Source of the DNA: Mnemiopsis leidyi
Lineage: Eukaryota; Ctenophora; Tentaculata; Lobata; Bolinopsidae
Assembly (NCBI GenBank): GCA_000226015.1
Contig: JH153479.1
Location: 18,133-45,548, forward strand
Reading direction: 5' to 3'
DNA length: 27,416 nt
Shown: positions 1 to 13,300 of the stretch, piece by piece
Position numbering within the stretch: the first letter of the stretch is position 1
How the letters are laid out: every line of letters begins with the position of its first letter
Notes under the pieces: model-generated
What the model saw: only the letters and a program-made list of their open reading frames with translations
Told to the model about the DNA's origin: nothing
The model's database searches: none
Position numbers and translations under genes: made by a program

Positions 1-202
1 TAACGGAGGTTACACTGTAGACACAAGGAACAGTGGATGCTTCAAATGTACAGAAATCAACTCTAGACAATAACAGCAGCAACTCTACAAGGTCTTACAA
101 CGACCTCACCCCTGACGTGGACGTGTGCAGCCAAGTCGACACTCTACACTGACTCGGAACAATCTGCATTCCAGAATGTGGTCGTTACTTTTCTGACTTA
201 CG
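1..202 (+). CDS. Exon 1 (partial): Ig-like domain, duplicate of exon 3, frame broken
   Basis: This is the 3' part of a single-exon Ig-like domain. It ends in a phase-1 donor (gtaagt at 203) and aligns closely with 971-1169. Compared with that copy it carries two extra A residues, each turning TGACA into TAGACA (near 19 and 65). As a result the downstream frame has a stop at 64-66 and the upstream frame has a stop at 71-73. From 67 to 202 the frame is open and includes the Cys of the F strand (WTCAAK). Either this copy is a decayed exon or the assembly holds consensus errors. The intact neighbouring exon 2 and good splice sites favour an exon that was recently functional. Confidence 0.7.
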
Positions 203-3200
203 GTAAGTTAGTTTTGTAGATTTGCTGGAATATCTGGACTAACTGAGAGACAAGACAATCATTTAGACTTGTTTTGATTAAGACTAGAGTTACAAATTGT
301 TAAGTTGCTATTGAAATATATATTCTTTACGTTCTGTAATCTGTTTTCAGAGGTCGAAGTAAAAAGCAGTGAGGTACTTACGAATACTGCAGCAACAATA
401 TCTTGTGTAGTAAATGGACTAACGAAACAACTTGACACAGTAGCATGGGAAAAACCTGGTGGGAATGCTATAACTCATGATGTAGAGGGATATCAAATTG
501 ATGAGGGTACTTACGTATCCGGTTCTAAAAGTCAGACTACTGTTCTGACAATTCCTGCTGACAAAAACATTGCAGATAGTGTCTACACATGTGTTATAAC
601 ATCTAATGAACATGGACAATCAGCTGATGAACATAGTGTAAATTCAAATATCTTCAGTAAGTTTTAAGTGACTATTTGAAATAAGTTATCGCTAATTTTA
701 GTCACATTCCGTGCTTAAGACACCATACGTCGTAAGAAAATTGCTTGGCTTGAAAAGGTAATAAATGTTTCAAGTTTGCATAAATGATACTATGTTATAA
801 ATTCACTGTATTACCAATGTGTTATATTACCTAAAAATTTCAGCTATAACTCCTGTCGACATGGATGCTACTGATAAAATCGATCAGACGTTGACCTGTA
901 ATATCGGGGATGTAACTCAAGCTGTTGATGTATCTTGGAAGGATCCCTCTGGTGGGGATATAACTGACGGTAACGGAGGTTACACTGTGACACAAGGAGT
1001 AGTTGATGCTTCAAAAGTACAGAAATCAACTCTGACAATAACAGCAGCAACTCTACAAGGTCTTACAACGACCTCACCCCTGACGTGGACGTGTGCAGCC
1101 AAGTCGACACTCTACACTGACTCGGAACAATCTGCATTCCAGAATGTGTTGTTACATTCCTGACTTACGGTAAGTTAGTTTTGTAGATTTGCTGAAATAT
1201 CTGGACTAACTGAGAGACAAGACAATTATTTAGACTTGTTTTGATTAAGACTAGAGTTACAAATTGTTAAGTTGTTATTGAATTATATACCTTTACGTTC
1301 TGTAATCTGTTTTCAGAGGTCGAAGTAAAAAACAGTGAGGTACTTACGAATACTGCAGCAACAATATCTTGTATAGTAAAGGGACTAACGAAAAAACTTG
1401 ACACAGTAGTATGGGAAAAACCTGGTGGGACTGCTATAACTCATAATGTAGATGAATATAAAATTGTTGAGGGTACTTACGACTCCGGTTCTAAAAGTCA
1501 GACTACTGTCCTGACAATTCCTGCTGACAAAAACACTGCAGATAGTGTCTACACATGTGTTATAACATCTAATGAACATGGACAATCAGCTGATAAACAT
1601 GCTGTCAATTCAAATATCTTCAGTAAGTTTTTAGTGACTCTTTCAGATAGCTATATCGCTTGTTTGAGTTACATTCCGTCGTAAGAAAATTGCTTGGCTT
1701 CTTTAACACACAATGAATTTTTAAGAACTTTGTTGGCAAATACAAGGAAGCAATTGTGATTTAACTTAAACTGTAACATTTTTCAGTGATGGAGCTCACC
1801 AGTAAGGAAGTTATCAAAGGTTCTGCTAGTGTTACAACCTGCACTGTAACAGAAATATCCAGCGAACCGACCATCACATGGTTTGTTGCCGGCACTGAGT
1901 ACACAGATGACACAGACAGCAAATACAAGGCAAGTTGATAGATCGGTGGTTTAAACCTATCTGACATTGTACAACCATACTTTTTTCATGTGACGTGTTG
2001 TTTAATTTGGTCTCACACTCTCACTTGTCAAAGTTGTATTTTCTCATTCTATTCAGAAAAGTTTGTTTAAGACTTAGATAGGGAGGGTTAACATAGAAAT
2101 TATGTAAGGTTTCATTCAAATTGTCCAAACGAATATTGTAGTCCCTTTTGTCTTCATAAAAGTCTTTGATAATGGTTTCTTGGCATCCATATGATATGTT
2201 AGCATACTGCTTGTAACTTTAAAATATATTTTGTATGGACGAGTAATAAAAGTTCTATTTTAAAATTTAATCTCGGGATCCTGGAGGTCAATAAGGCCGG
2301 AGCAGAACACTGGACAAGATAGAGCTCTAATTTTTTAAGTATGTCGAATATAATATCTCAACAGGCCAAACAAAAGTAATGTGTTATCCAGGCTTTTTAA
2401 AAAGACAAAAAGCACAAACATATCAGCGTATGCAAAACAAATGAACACGGGTTTGGTTGCATTTGACAAATTTCTTGAGATAACTAATAAACTAACAAGT
2501 TAACGCAAAAATTGTAGAAATTTCGTCATCACAGCTAGAGCTAAGCTTGCCAAGATGTTGTAAAGAGTTGTTTTGTCTACTGTATTTGCAAATGGAGCTA
2601 TGGTGGTTCAGTAAAGGGGGCATGTTCAGGGGTCAAGAAATGTCTCAATGTAGCAAAAATAAAGCAGATAACGGTTGTTTGAGTAGCTAAAGCTGTAATG
2701 GTGGATTGGTGGATAGAATTACAATTCTAGAGATTTGATTGGATACGTTCACGATTTTTTTAAATCTTTTTATGCAAGGTTTTTTCGTCCCTAGGCCCAA
2801 GTTTTTTCCTCCTATCACAATATAATGCTATTTTTGGGTTTTTCTGACGAATGAAGCAAGACGATCGTTCATTTGAGATGAAAGGTTTTGTCTTTCATCG
2901 TGGTGCCTTCTTTTTTCTGGTGAGCCCATACTCTGAAAACTCTATTTTATAATTCTGTCAAAGTCGCTATATCATCGCGATCAATCTTAAGTCTTAACGT
3001 CATGTTTCATGATGGGTTAAGGTCGAAGGCCGGCTGAAGAGCCGTTCAAGAGACTTAGAACTGGCTTATAATCGTAGAGGTAGGAACCGCCTAAGTACCT
3101 AACTCCAAGCCTTCACAGGTTTCAATGTTGTCAGTTCTTCTACAATCAAGATACTCTTGACGGTTCTTATTCGCTTTTATAGCGCTTCTTTAGCAGCTCT

Positions 3201-4253
3201 GAATCAACAAGCTTTTCTTCCAAACACATTACTGCTTCTCCTAGTGTATCTAAAAGACCTAAACTAAACATTAACCATGAACATTGTCGATTTTCAGGTT
3301 TCTGTATTTGCTTTCTCCGGAGGAACGATAGCAAGTGAACTAACCGTTAGCTCTATTGCTGATGACACTACCGTAACGTGTAGAGTTGCACCCACTGCTG
3401 GTGGACATTCTGATAAGTCGGCTGAAGCGCTCACCTTCGGTTGGTTTCCTTTTTTCTTTGGGCAATTTTCTCGAATTTTAATTTCATTTGTTCAACTTGC
3501 TAATTCAACAATCTTTTTTAACCTATTTTTCGAAAACTTTTTTCTTGATACCGATACATAGATGCATTCCACATCGTCTAATTTGTTACAAAACTCTTCA
3601 GTCCTATATTGTTATACTCATATCAAAGCTTCAACATTGAGTTTGTGAAAGCATTGTTGTAAGTTTCCTCTGTTAACAATGTTAACAACTGATAAACGCA
3701 GGACTCCACGCTCACGATGACGTGGTTCTTAAAGGAGGAACACTTACCCTGAGCTGCAAAGTGGATGGGTTTGATGATGTTATTGAAAAGAACAGTGACA
3801 TTGAATGGCTGGACAGCAATGGTAATACCATACCTATAGGCTACCAGTTTAGCTTTTTGTTGCAACTTTTATGATTTTTTTATCTGTGACAGGAGGCTGA
3901 TTACCTATTCAAGTTTTCTATACGTTTATCTTAGTTAGATTTTAACTCTAATTTATCAACCACATTAGTTATTATCAAACCTTCACCTTAAGCAACGCTT
4001 TGTACTTTTCTAACAGGAGGGGTATCTGGATTTGAATGGACCGAGGATACTCAAGGTGAAACGAAAAAAGGAGTTACCACTTTAGAAGTGACCAATGTAC
4101 AACAGGATACACAATACACGTGTAAAATAAAAATTGATGAGAATTGGGAATCAAAGATAATCTCAGTTGATGTGTTTGGTAAGTTGAGTAAAGAGACAGA
4201 CATACAGACAGACATACAGATAAGCAGCTTGACAGACAGACAGACAGCAAGCA

Positions 4254-4301
<48 letters not shown>

Positions 4302-4302
4302 T

Positions 4303-4348
<46 letters not shown>

Positions 4349-7300
4349 TAGACAGACTGACAAACAAACAGACAGACATAATACCGATTACCGACTAAGG
4401 CACGTTTCTTGTTATGTAGGAATACAAGTATAAAATAATACGATCACTGATTACACACTTACCCTCAACACACTTATGTCATGTGTACTGTCTGCAATAT
4501 GCACTGCGTATACAAAAACAAACTATTTGTATTGTGTCCATATTGTAGCAACACAAGTCAACCCGATCTCAAAATAACACATGGAATTTATCTAAACGGA
4601 TGTGAATTTAAAACCGCCCCGACATCACAAAATAAATCGAGTTTATCAAGACGTATATACCTAACCTCTGTCCAATTCAGAACTGACGCCCGTCGGAGAT
4701 GTCATCTCGAGCGGAGCAGAGCAATTATTGGCTAGGATTCTAGTTACGGGACTTAACAATGCTAATAGTGCAAGTGATAAACTAGCAATATCATGGAGAA
4801 AAGGTGCGCTTTGTTAATGTTTTTACCATGTTTCATGTTGTTAAACTTGGCTTCAGTTCTGTTAAATGTGCTTATTTGTTCTAACCAAAATATATTATTC
4901 GTGTTATTAATTTATTTCAGTTTAGACTTTTTAAATTCAACTTTTTCTCCACTATCAAAGTGTATACATACATTGTATCTAAATAGATATACTGACACAT
5001 TACAGAGGGAGCAAGTGAAGATGTAGCTAGTGATAAACTACATATGTACTCTCTAACTCACGACGGACTCAGGGTACGATTTCTTCAATTAAGGAATTTA
5101 TTTTAGTTCTATCTAGTAAATATTTAATTTTGTATTTGGAAACTTCAATCGATATTCCGAATATAGTGGTCTCACTTCTGTTCAGTGCAAGTTGTTGATA
5201 GTCCCCAGGACGATAGCCCGACAGGACGAGATCGGGCCTCAGCCCTCCCATGTAGGAATTATTTTATCAGCCGTTATCCTTCTTCAAACACCAGGTAACT
5301 GGAATCAGCTCTGACGAAACTTACAAGGTCACCGTCAGTATCACAGTGTCCGATGGGATTGTGCGGACTTTCCAAAAGGACGTTTTCATTGATTTTGTTG
5401 GTAAGTGGTGATGTGTCACGTGTTATTTTACGATTAGTCACTACGAGTCATTTATACATTTGGAATTACTTCTGAGATTTCTTAACTCGTCATGGAAAGT
5501 TTTTCGAATTTAGTTTTGTAAAATTTTTCTATAAAATGATTCATGAGCCTGTTTCGAAATTAAAATCAATCATATCCAGCAACTTACAGCAAGTTTTTTG
5601 TTATATATTACGGAAGTTTTATTAAAAATCAAACCGTATATCGTCAGACACTCTATCGACTTTAGAGGTGAGTGCGTGCTTTTAGCAGTGCAAGCTGGCT
5701 CAGCAGAATTTATTAGAATTAAAACTTCAACTGCTCTAACAGACGCCTATGCTTCATCAGCCAAGTTAAGCACTGTTTTAAGTAAACGTGGTTTAAAACC
5801 CTTGAAGGGTTTTGTTTGAGGAGACAATTCTTTACACAGAGAAGAATTATTCTTATCTTCCTACAGTTATCTCTTTACCGCGTTATTTCTAACAGTTTGA
5901 AACTCTTGGTATTTCATGTGTCAAACACGCTTGCGCTTCGTACCCAACACAACTAGCTAGTCAAGTATTTAGATAATAACGGTTCATCCCTCAACAGTCT
6001 TCTTTACACCAGTCTACTGTAGGAAGCTCAAGTTTCCAGTTTTATACTGGAAAGTTCAAGCACTATGAGTTATGACTTTTGGCATGTTTTAATTGATCAA
6101 GTATGCTAGGGACTGTTATTTGAAAAAAAGATGATGAATAAGACGCTGATTGTGCTAGGTAACCTACCATACGTATTTGATAAGACGATCCCAATAAATA
6201 ACATCTACTAAAGTTTACTATCCAAGACACACCGGATCGATTATTAGTAACGGGTGCTAGTGTTAGTAAGAATTCCCTGGGGAAAACCCCATCCGTCAAC
6301 ACCTACAATTACAGTTGAACAAGTGTGTTCTGCAGTGCATCGTAGCTTTGCAAATAGGTGCTTTTTGTGGTGGGAATCTCAAAGTTTCTCCATAATTTGC
6401 TTTTTGGGATTTTGGCAGGGCGTGGAGTTCATTATAAAGCTTTAAACCACAGTTTCTGCATAATTTGCTATATGGGATTTTGGCTTTCCGTCCTTACTTC
6501 TCAAGCACTTTTCTATTCAATTCTTGTAACGACCATTGAAAGTTAGATCGTTTAATTGAGTGCCAGCAAATAAGTATTGTCTATAGTAACATGTTACTAA
6601 ACATATAGTCTTAAAGTAAAGCTGTCCTTATACATTTTCAATGTCATCCAGCCATCGCTGTTTAAGAGTGTATCTTTAAATTGCTCATTAGTTTTAAGTA
6701 GACAACAACTACTGTTTCAAAATTAAGTACATTTCACTGAAAGAGTGAAAGGCGGTTAATTTATATTTAGTTAATAATTTTGATTTTCATCAGATTTAAG
6801 TTCGCCTGCTGTGATTAAAGAGACGGGCACAGGGGCTGTGTTGTCCTGTACTGTCAGCAATGTTAAAGCAGCTATCAACCCTGGTTCTTCCTCTTGGTTA
6901 GTAAGAAATTAATATTAGATTTAATGAACCAAGCCAAGATAACCTTGGGTTGCTTACTTTTCAGATTCCAATGCACTACTAACGTATCGAGGACGTATAT
7001 TCAGGTGTCTGAGCTGGGACTGGCTTAGTTGTGAGATTTAATGAACCTTTAATGATAATGATAAAATTGTTGGCTCCCAATCATGCTCCTATTTTCTTCT
7101 TTAAACTCGATTGGCCATTGGATCTGATTTAATTCGTCGTCACCTAATCAAGCTCTGTCAGAGATTTCAACTAACTGGGCGCAACTGTCCGGCAGCCGAT
7201 CTGAGAAAATGAAAAGTAACTGTACAAGCAGTTTTGTGTTTTGTTTGTTTACATTTCCCGCCTTCAAAATTGTTTAGTTATTGATTCTATTTAGGGCTCT

Positions 7301-10300
7301 TGAAGGATCATCGGCCTCGGGTTGGAACAAAGCAGAACTCACTTATGGCAGCGACAGTCAGATAATAACCAATACAAAGTCTCAAGTAAGTAAAAGGTAG
7401 ATTAGGAATCAACTCGGTTGATTTATAGTTTAGTTTATTTTTCGTTTATAGGTACTTATCAAGCATCACTTCTGAATAGTTCTGTGTTTTTGGTCCTTGT
7501 GGCCTGCAATAGTACGACGTACGATTAGTAAGAAACAACTATGACCTAATACCGAATACACAGAATACACAGAATACTACCCACTTCAGATCTTCTGTGC
7601 ATTTCATCATCAAATATTCAGATCGATTTTGATACTGACGAAGGAGTGTGGACCTGTTCTGTGTCTTACGAACTTGCCCCCTCTATAGATAGAACCATAT
7701 CTTCCACACTAAATCTCGATGTTCCCGGTAAAAACGCTATCTTTCTTGATACCATAAAGCGGGATGAAATATGTTTTATTAAGCAAAAGCAAAAACTTGA
7801 GAAAATCGAATTGTTGTGGTTATTAAAGAGTCTAAGTAAACAAATTCACTGTCCCTTTCAGCTTTCATTACACCGTTGAAGAATGAATTCGCTGTTGGTG
7901 GCAGTGCCGTGACATTTACGTGCGTAGCTAGAAGCACAAATAAACCAAGCAGTTATACTCCTTCCTATTCCTGGTATGTGGGTTGTATGGTGATCCGTCT
8001 CGTCCCGCTCAAGATCATGTGATCCGTTTTGTCCTGCTCAAGATCATGTGATCTGTATTGCCCGTTCAAGATCATGTTATCTGTAGTGCTCGATCAAGAT
8101 CATGTGATCCGTATTGATCACTTTAACCCGTTCGCCCCCGAGGTCAATATATAAATTAGGTAAATTAGATTTCAAATAAGATAAGTTGACTAATCAAATT
8201 CAGCAAGTTTTTAGAGCAAGAACGCAACAAGACAACCCATTCAGGAGGATCCAAGATGCCGTGCAAAGTGGTCAAACATCCACAACACTGGTAGTTACTG
8301 ATACCAAACACAAGGATAACTTTAGTGTAACGTGCACGGCAACCTACAGTGATAGCACCAGCTTTGCTATAACTTCAACATCAAAGTTGTACTCTCAAGG
8401 TATATAACGTGACGGTGCTTGCTCGTGGATACACTTCTACAGATTTTATCTGCTCGAATATCCCCGTCAAATCTTCTCTATAGTTTCTCAATTATCACTT
8501 GGTAGTGGTTTCCATGGCAAAGTTTGAAGTTTTAGTAAGTTCGATTTGAACTGTGAACAATGTAGTATTAGATCTAATGCTATATACGAACTTCAGAAAT
8601 AAGCGCACTGCCGAGTCCTGAAATGTACGGTGTAAATGGAGAAGACTTACAACTGACTTGTGTCTACTCATCAGCACACTCTCCCGAGGTTCAAGATGCT
8701 TGGCAAAACAGTACGTAGTTCTACAACTTTAATTCTGTTTTTTATCAGTTTTATTAGTTTATTCAACCATCGCCGATTATGATTTATCTAACCCCCTTAT
8801 TTTTTAGTGAACTTACTACTCTATTACTATTTTATACTTTCTTTAACCTTAATTTAACATCAATTCTACTTTTGGTTTAACTTACTTAACCTTACCAACT
8901 ATTTTTTCCCATTTCACAAATTACCTACGATTAATCTTACATTCAACCTATCATTATCTTGATTTAATCCCTTTATTTCTCCACTTTATTTTTGTTGTGT
9001 TTGTATTTGTATTTGCTACACCTGTGCCCAGGCTTTTACAGTTATACTGAAGGGGCTCCTGCAAAATTCTAGATCTTTTAACGGAGATCCTCCTCATTTA
9101 ACCCTCAATCACGGCTTCCCGGTCATTCGGCTGAGTCGACCGAAGAAGATTGCATAGGCAAATGCCCTTAGCACACTCCTCTAGGATTGGCGGATCTGGG
9201 GATCGAACCCCGGATCTTCTGCATAGAAAGTCAGGGAAGTTCCACTACACCACCAACCCACTTTATTGGACCTACGTGTCTACTGACCGTATCTTTTATA
9301 TATATTATTTTATCTATTTCTTATTACGTGCTTTCTACTATTCCAAGCCCATTTATTTTTGAATGGACAATTATAGTACTGGCAATTTTTTACTTGTCTT
9401 TAAATTCAATAATGCGTATTGCGTATACGTATATTTTTGCTTACTTTGATATTTTTCATCATTTAAATGTTGGTTAAAAGGACCATATCGCATTCGTGTT
9501 CATGTTAGTGTAAGTGTTGATCATATGCCATATTCCTCCAGAGTTTACTGTTACTTGGCTCGAAGGTAATGTGTGAACTGGCTATCTTTTAAACTCAAAT
9601 TTCCCAAATAAACATGATGATTGATCATTTAAATTCTTAATCTTTCTTTAATCAACCGAATTCTGAATTTTATTAATCAATGTCTCAATAATTCATCTTT
9701 ATTTTCACGAGTTAATCCAGAAAACAAATATTTCTTAGTCTTGAAAGAGAGCTGATCATCAAAATATTTACATTCAAGTTTCAGTGCTTTCAACACCGCT
9801 ACTATACACGTAATTGTAGACAATGTGGAAGTAGCCAGTGTTATAGTGTTATACCTTGACACTGCTTGGGGTGACAAACCCTCTATAAATTAAGAATAGA
9901 CGTGTCGACGGTGGTTTTACTGTTTTAATACCTATCTTAGAATTAACCTGAAACTTTGCTTTATCAGGTGACGGGGAGATAAGCAATGCCAGCAGTGACT
10001 ACGATATAACTCAAGAGAGAACTGATTCTACCTTAACGACGAAGTTAAACATCAAGAGCTCGATGATGAATTCTTCTATAAAGGTTGCTATTTCAGTTTT
10101 AACATCAAACATTCATTGTGGGATAGTTGGACTCTTACACATTGTTAACAGATATTTACTGTCGATTGCGTGGTTTAATGCACTTTACTTATGATTTATC
10201 AGGACAAAAAGTACACTTGTAAGTTCCACAGTGAAGAGAGCGGGGAAAACGTCAAGACGTTTACCATTCAAGATGTTTTTTGTAAGTTTACTTAAACATC

Positions 10301-13300
10301 CAGATTTGTGACTATTGATATGGAGTATTTTTCTAGAATGAATCTAAATTCTCAGTGCGTATAATCGATAATAAAACATTTCAAGTTGCAGTTATTTACT
10401 TGATCAAAAACTTACGATCCTCACTGTTTAGCAATCTCGGAGCAGCCCCAAGATCAGACTGACGTGACATCTGGTTTCACCACAAACTTTAGCATCAAAC
10501 TTGCTGAACCTGATTCTGATAATAAGGCTACGTTTACTATGTGAGTAATGGAGGATGGGGGGTTAGGCCTTCTATTTCAACCAATTTTCGTCAGATTGTG
10601 ACATTCACTTGAAGAAGTTACAGTTTTTTACATATCTTTTTGAAAGTAACAAGACTGCCATTATTTCACAGAACTTATATCACAGAACTTATTTCACAGA
10701 ACTTACCAATGGTACAAAAACGACGTGCCTGTAGATAGCGCTACCACAAACAGTTACACTACCCCTCAAGTCTTCTTTAATGTTGACCAGAACAACAAGT
10801 ACAGGTAATGTTCTGTCACCCTAATTTTTCATTATCATGTCACCATACTTTGAAATTTTGTTATCATACTTTGTCGATATGTGGCGTCAATCCTTAAGCC
10901 GAGAATGCGGCACCACCAGTATCAGCCACTTTGACCTGAGTTTGCTATAACTTTCTTCTTCCAGCTGTGAAGTTACATGGACGTCGGGTACGCAGACTCT
11001 CAGGAAGAGGTCTGACAAAGCTTCCATCACTATCATAGGTATGGCTCGCTGACATCTCTGACATTTTAACAATTTAAAGATTTCACAATTTATCAGGACG
11101 AATGTCGCTATTTATATACCATGACATCGGAGCGGATGCTTACTAGATACAGTTATTGACTACTAGAATTACATCTTACACATTCCTACGTGAAAACATC
11201 ATGATCACGGAATCACACTTTCGAGTTTTTATTCACACACTTTTACCCTAATACACTCCTCAGAGTCATGTAAGGTCGAGAAAGCTGGTATAAACACGAA
11301 AACCTCTGTCTCTCCTACTGATGATTATGTTAGAGACACGGTTACCGTCACTACTTCCTGTGATAAAGGGTTTGTTTTATTTTACATGACCTACATTGCT
11401 TTAAGTACTTTTACATATGTTGGTAGTTTGTTTTTGTACTTAGGTTAACTGTTGCTCGGTTATTAAGTGTGCTTTTGTAGACATCTCATTTTATATTTTA
11501 ATTATCATTTTGAATTATCATTATTACAATATCATCTCTATGTTATCTTCCCTTCCCAGACTTACATGTTGTATCCCCATCAAATACACCCTCCATCAGG
11601 TATCTTTTGGGATCTGCGGACTATGGCTACTACTCTCAAACGTGTTCTGTCTCCACACCTTTGAGTATTTCTAACTGTGAAGGTATGCTCCGAGATAACT
11701 CAGTAATTTTGTTGTAGTGTTGTGCTTATCTAAAAGTATTTCAACCATGTCACTTAGCAAAATCGATTAAGTTGAAGAATTGACAAACGTCTACCTAGAT
11801 CAACAGTTTGTCTGGTTATCAATTTAGATTTGATTTACCTAATTCAACTGAATGATTTATCTCCACAGCCGGGTGTTACGTTGATACGCCAACAGATCAG
11901 ACTATATACAATGGAGTCATCACGTTTTCTGACACTAAAAAATTAACGGATGATTCGTACACCACTATTCACGCTGGTCAAACCGTCAGTATTGCGTGCA
12001 AGTCAGGTTGGTTAATGGTTTCTATTATCTTGTTATAGTCAGCGTTTCTATTATCTTGTTATAGTCAGCGTTTCTATTATCTTGTTATAGTCGGCGTTTC
12101 TATTATCTTGTTATAGTCGGCGTTTCTATTATCTTGTTATAGTCGGCGTTTCTATTATCTTGTTATAGTCGGCGTTTCTATTATCTTGTTATAGTCGGCG
12201 TTTCTATTATCTTGTTGTAGTCGGCGTTTCTATTATCTTGTTATAGTCGGCGTTTCTATTATCTTGTTTTATTCGGCGTTTCTATTATCATGTTATAGTC
12301 AGCGTTTCTTTTATCTTGTTAGTAACTGGTGTTTGGTTTGTGGAGGAGATGTGCATCTTTGTTTATCTTAAGATCTTATTTTTGTGTCGTTGTGGAAATA
12401 AGAACAGTGTTCCTCGGGAAATGTCCCAAATTTTCAAGAATTTCAAACTTCAAAATTTATTGGCCCTAGCTTTGTTTTAAGAGCTCAGTCTATTATATCC
12501 TGCCATCCTGGGAACAGTGTGAACTGTGAGACCATTTTACCAATAAATTTCTAGAAAATAGATATATTTTCTAGATTGAGAGTTGCGACAACTCCCCCAA
12601 GAAAATCGATATCTATAATCTTATCGATTTTCTCTATCTATCCTATTTTCTCTCTCTTCTCTACCTTCTCTATCACACAGGGTACGTGGTGACAAGTACC
12701 ACCGTCGCGAAAACTCAGATATGCCAAAGTTCTCAAGTTTCTCAAGAAATAAACCTTAAACAAACTTGTAGTCTTGGGTAAGTTAAGCAATGTTTGTTTT
12801 TACTATTAGTTTGTTTTTACTATTTAGTTTTTACTATTTAGTTTACTATTTAGTTTATTCTTTGTGTTTTGGGGATAAACTGTTTACTATACTGCTAATT
12901 TTCCCGCTTATGGATGTCAGAAACCTTGGGAGGAGTGAAAAATTTTCTACGATTTGATAACTGGACATTGTTTAAAAATGTACAACCTGTTTTAGCTGCA
13001 AGTTAGAGGATACATCTGGTAACGCCGTGCATGATGACACAGACAACCTGATAGCACAAGGGGATAGACAAGATTACACTTGTAAAACGAACACGGTGAG
13101 AAATGTTCTCATTATAGGATTGTTACAATATACAACATAGTTCGTTGGAGAGTGGGCTGTTATTCGCGTACGATTTACTCTTAGTTGATTCATGAGGAGA
13201 TTTCTGTGCCAGGATAGGAACAGTAATGGCCCCTAGTAGGGTTGGCAATTATATCTCAAAATTTTTTATAGATATAAGATTTTTTTCATTTTATAGATAT

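Larger units (their letters stand above)
1..1702 (+). repeat. Tandem duplication of a two-Ig block (about 966-970 bp period)
   Basis: Positions 1-756 align with 971-1702, covering exon 1/3, the intron, exon 2/4 and the start of the following intron. The offset is 970 at the start, 968 after the two extra bases in the left copy, 967 at the first donor, and 966 over exon 2/4. The similarity includes intron sequence (203-350 versus 1170-1316), so the event is recent or the copies have been homogenised. Similarity fades in the intron after exon 2/4, where the left copy has about 20 extra bases. Confidence 0.92.

Noticed and set aside
4051..4379. Open frames rich in CLSV or DRQT on both strands
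   Set aside because: Products of the (CAGA)n microsatellite plus part of exon 8.
9184..9259. A genuine tRNA gene on the minus strand
   Set aside because: Only the promoter boxes fit; the arm lengths and T stem do not make a proper cloverleaf, and a SINE-like body and A-rich tail follow.
11560..11599. Acceptor cccag at 11559 for exon 24
   Set aside because: It gives phase 1, but exon 23 ends in phase 2; the acceptor at 11599 matches and restores the CCP CxxGYxLxGS motif.
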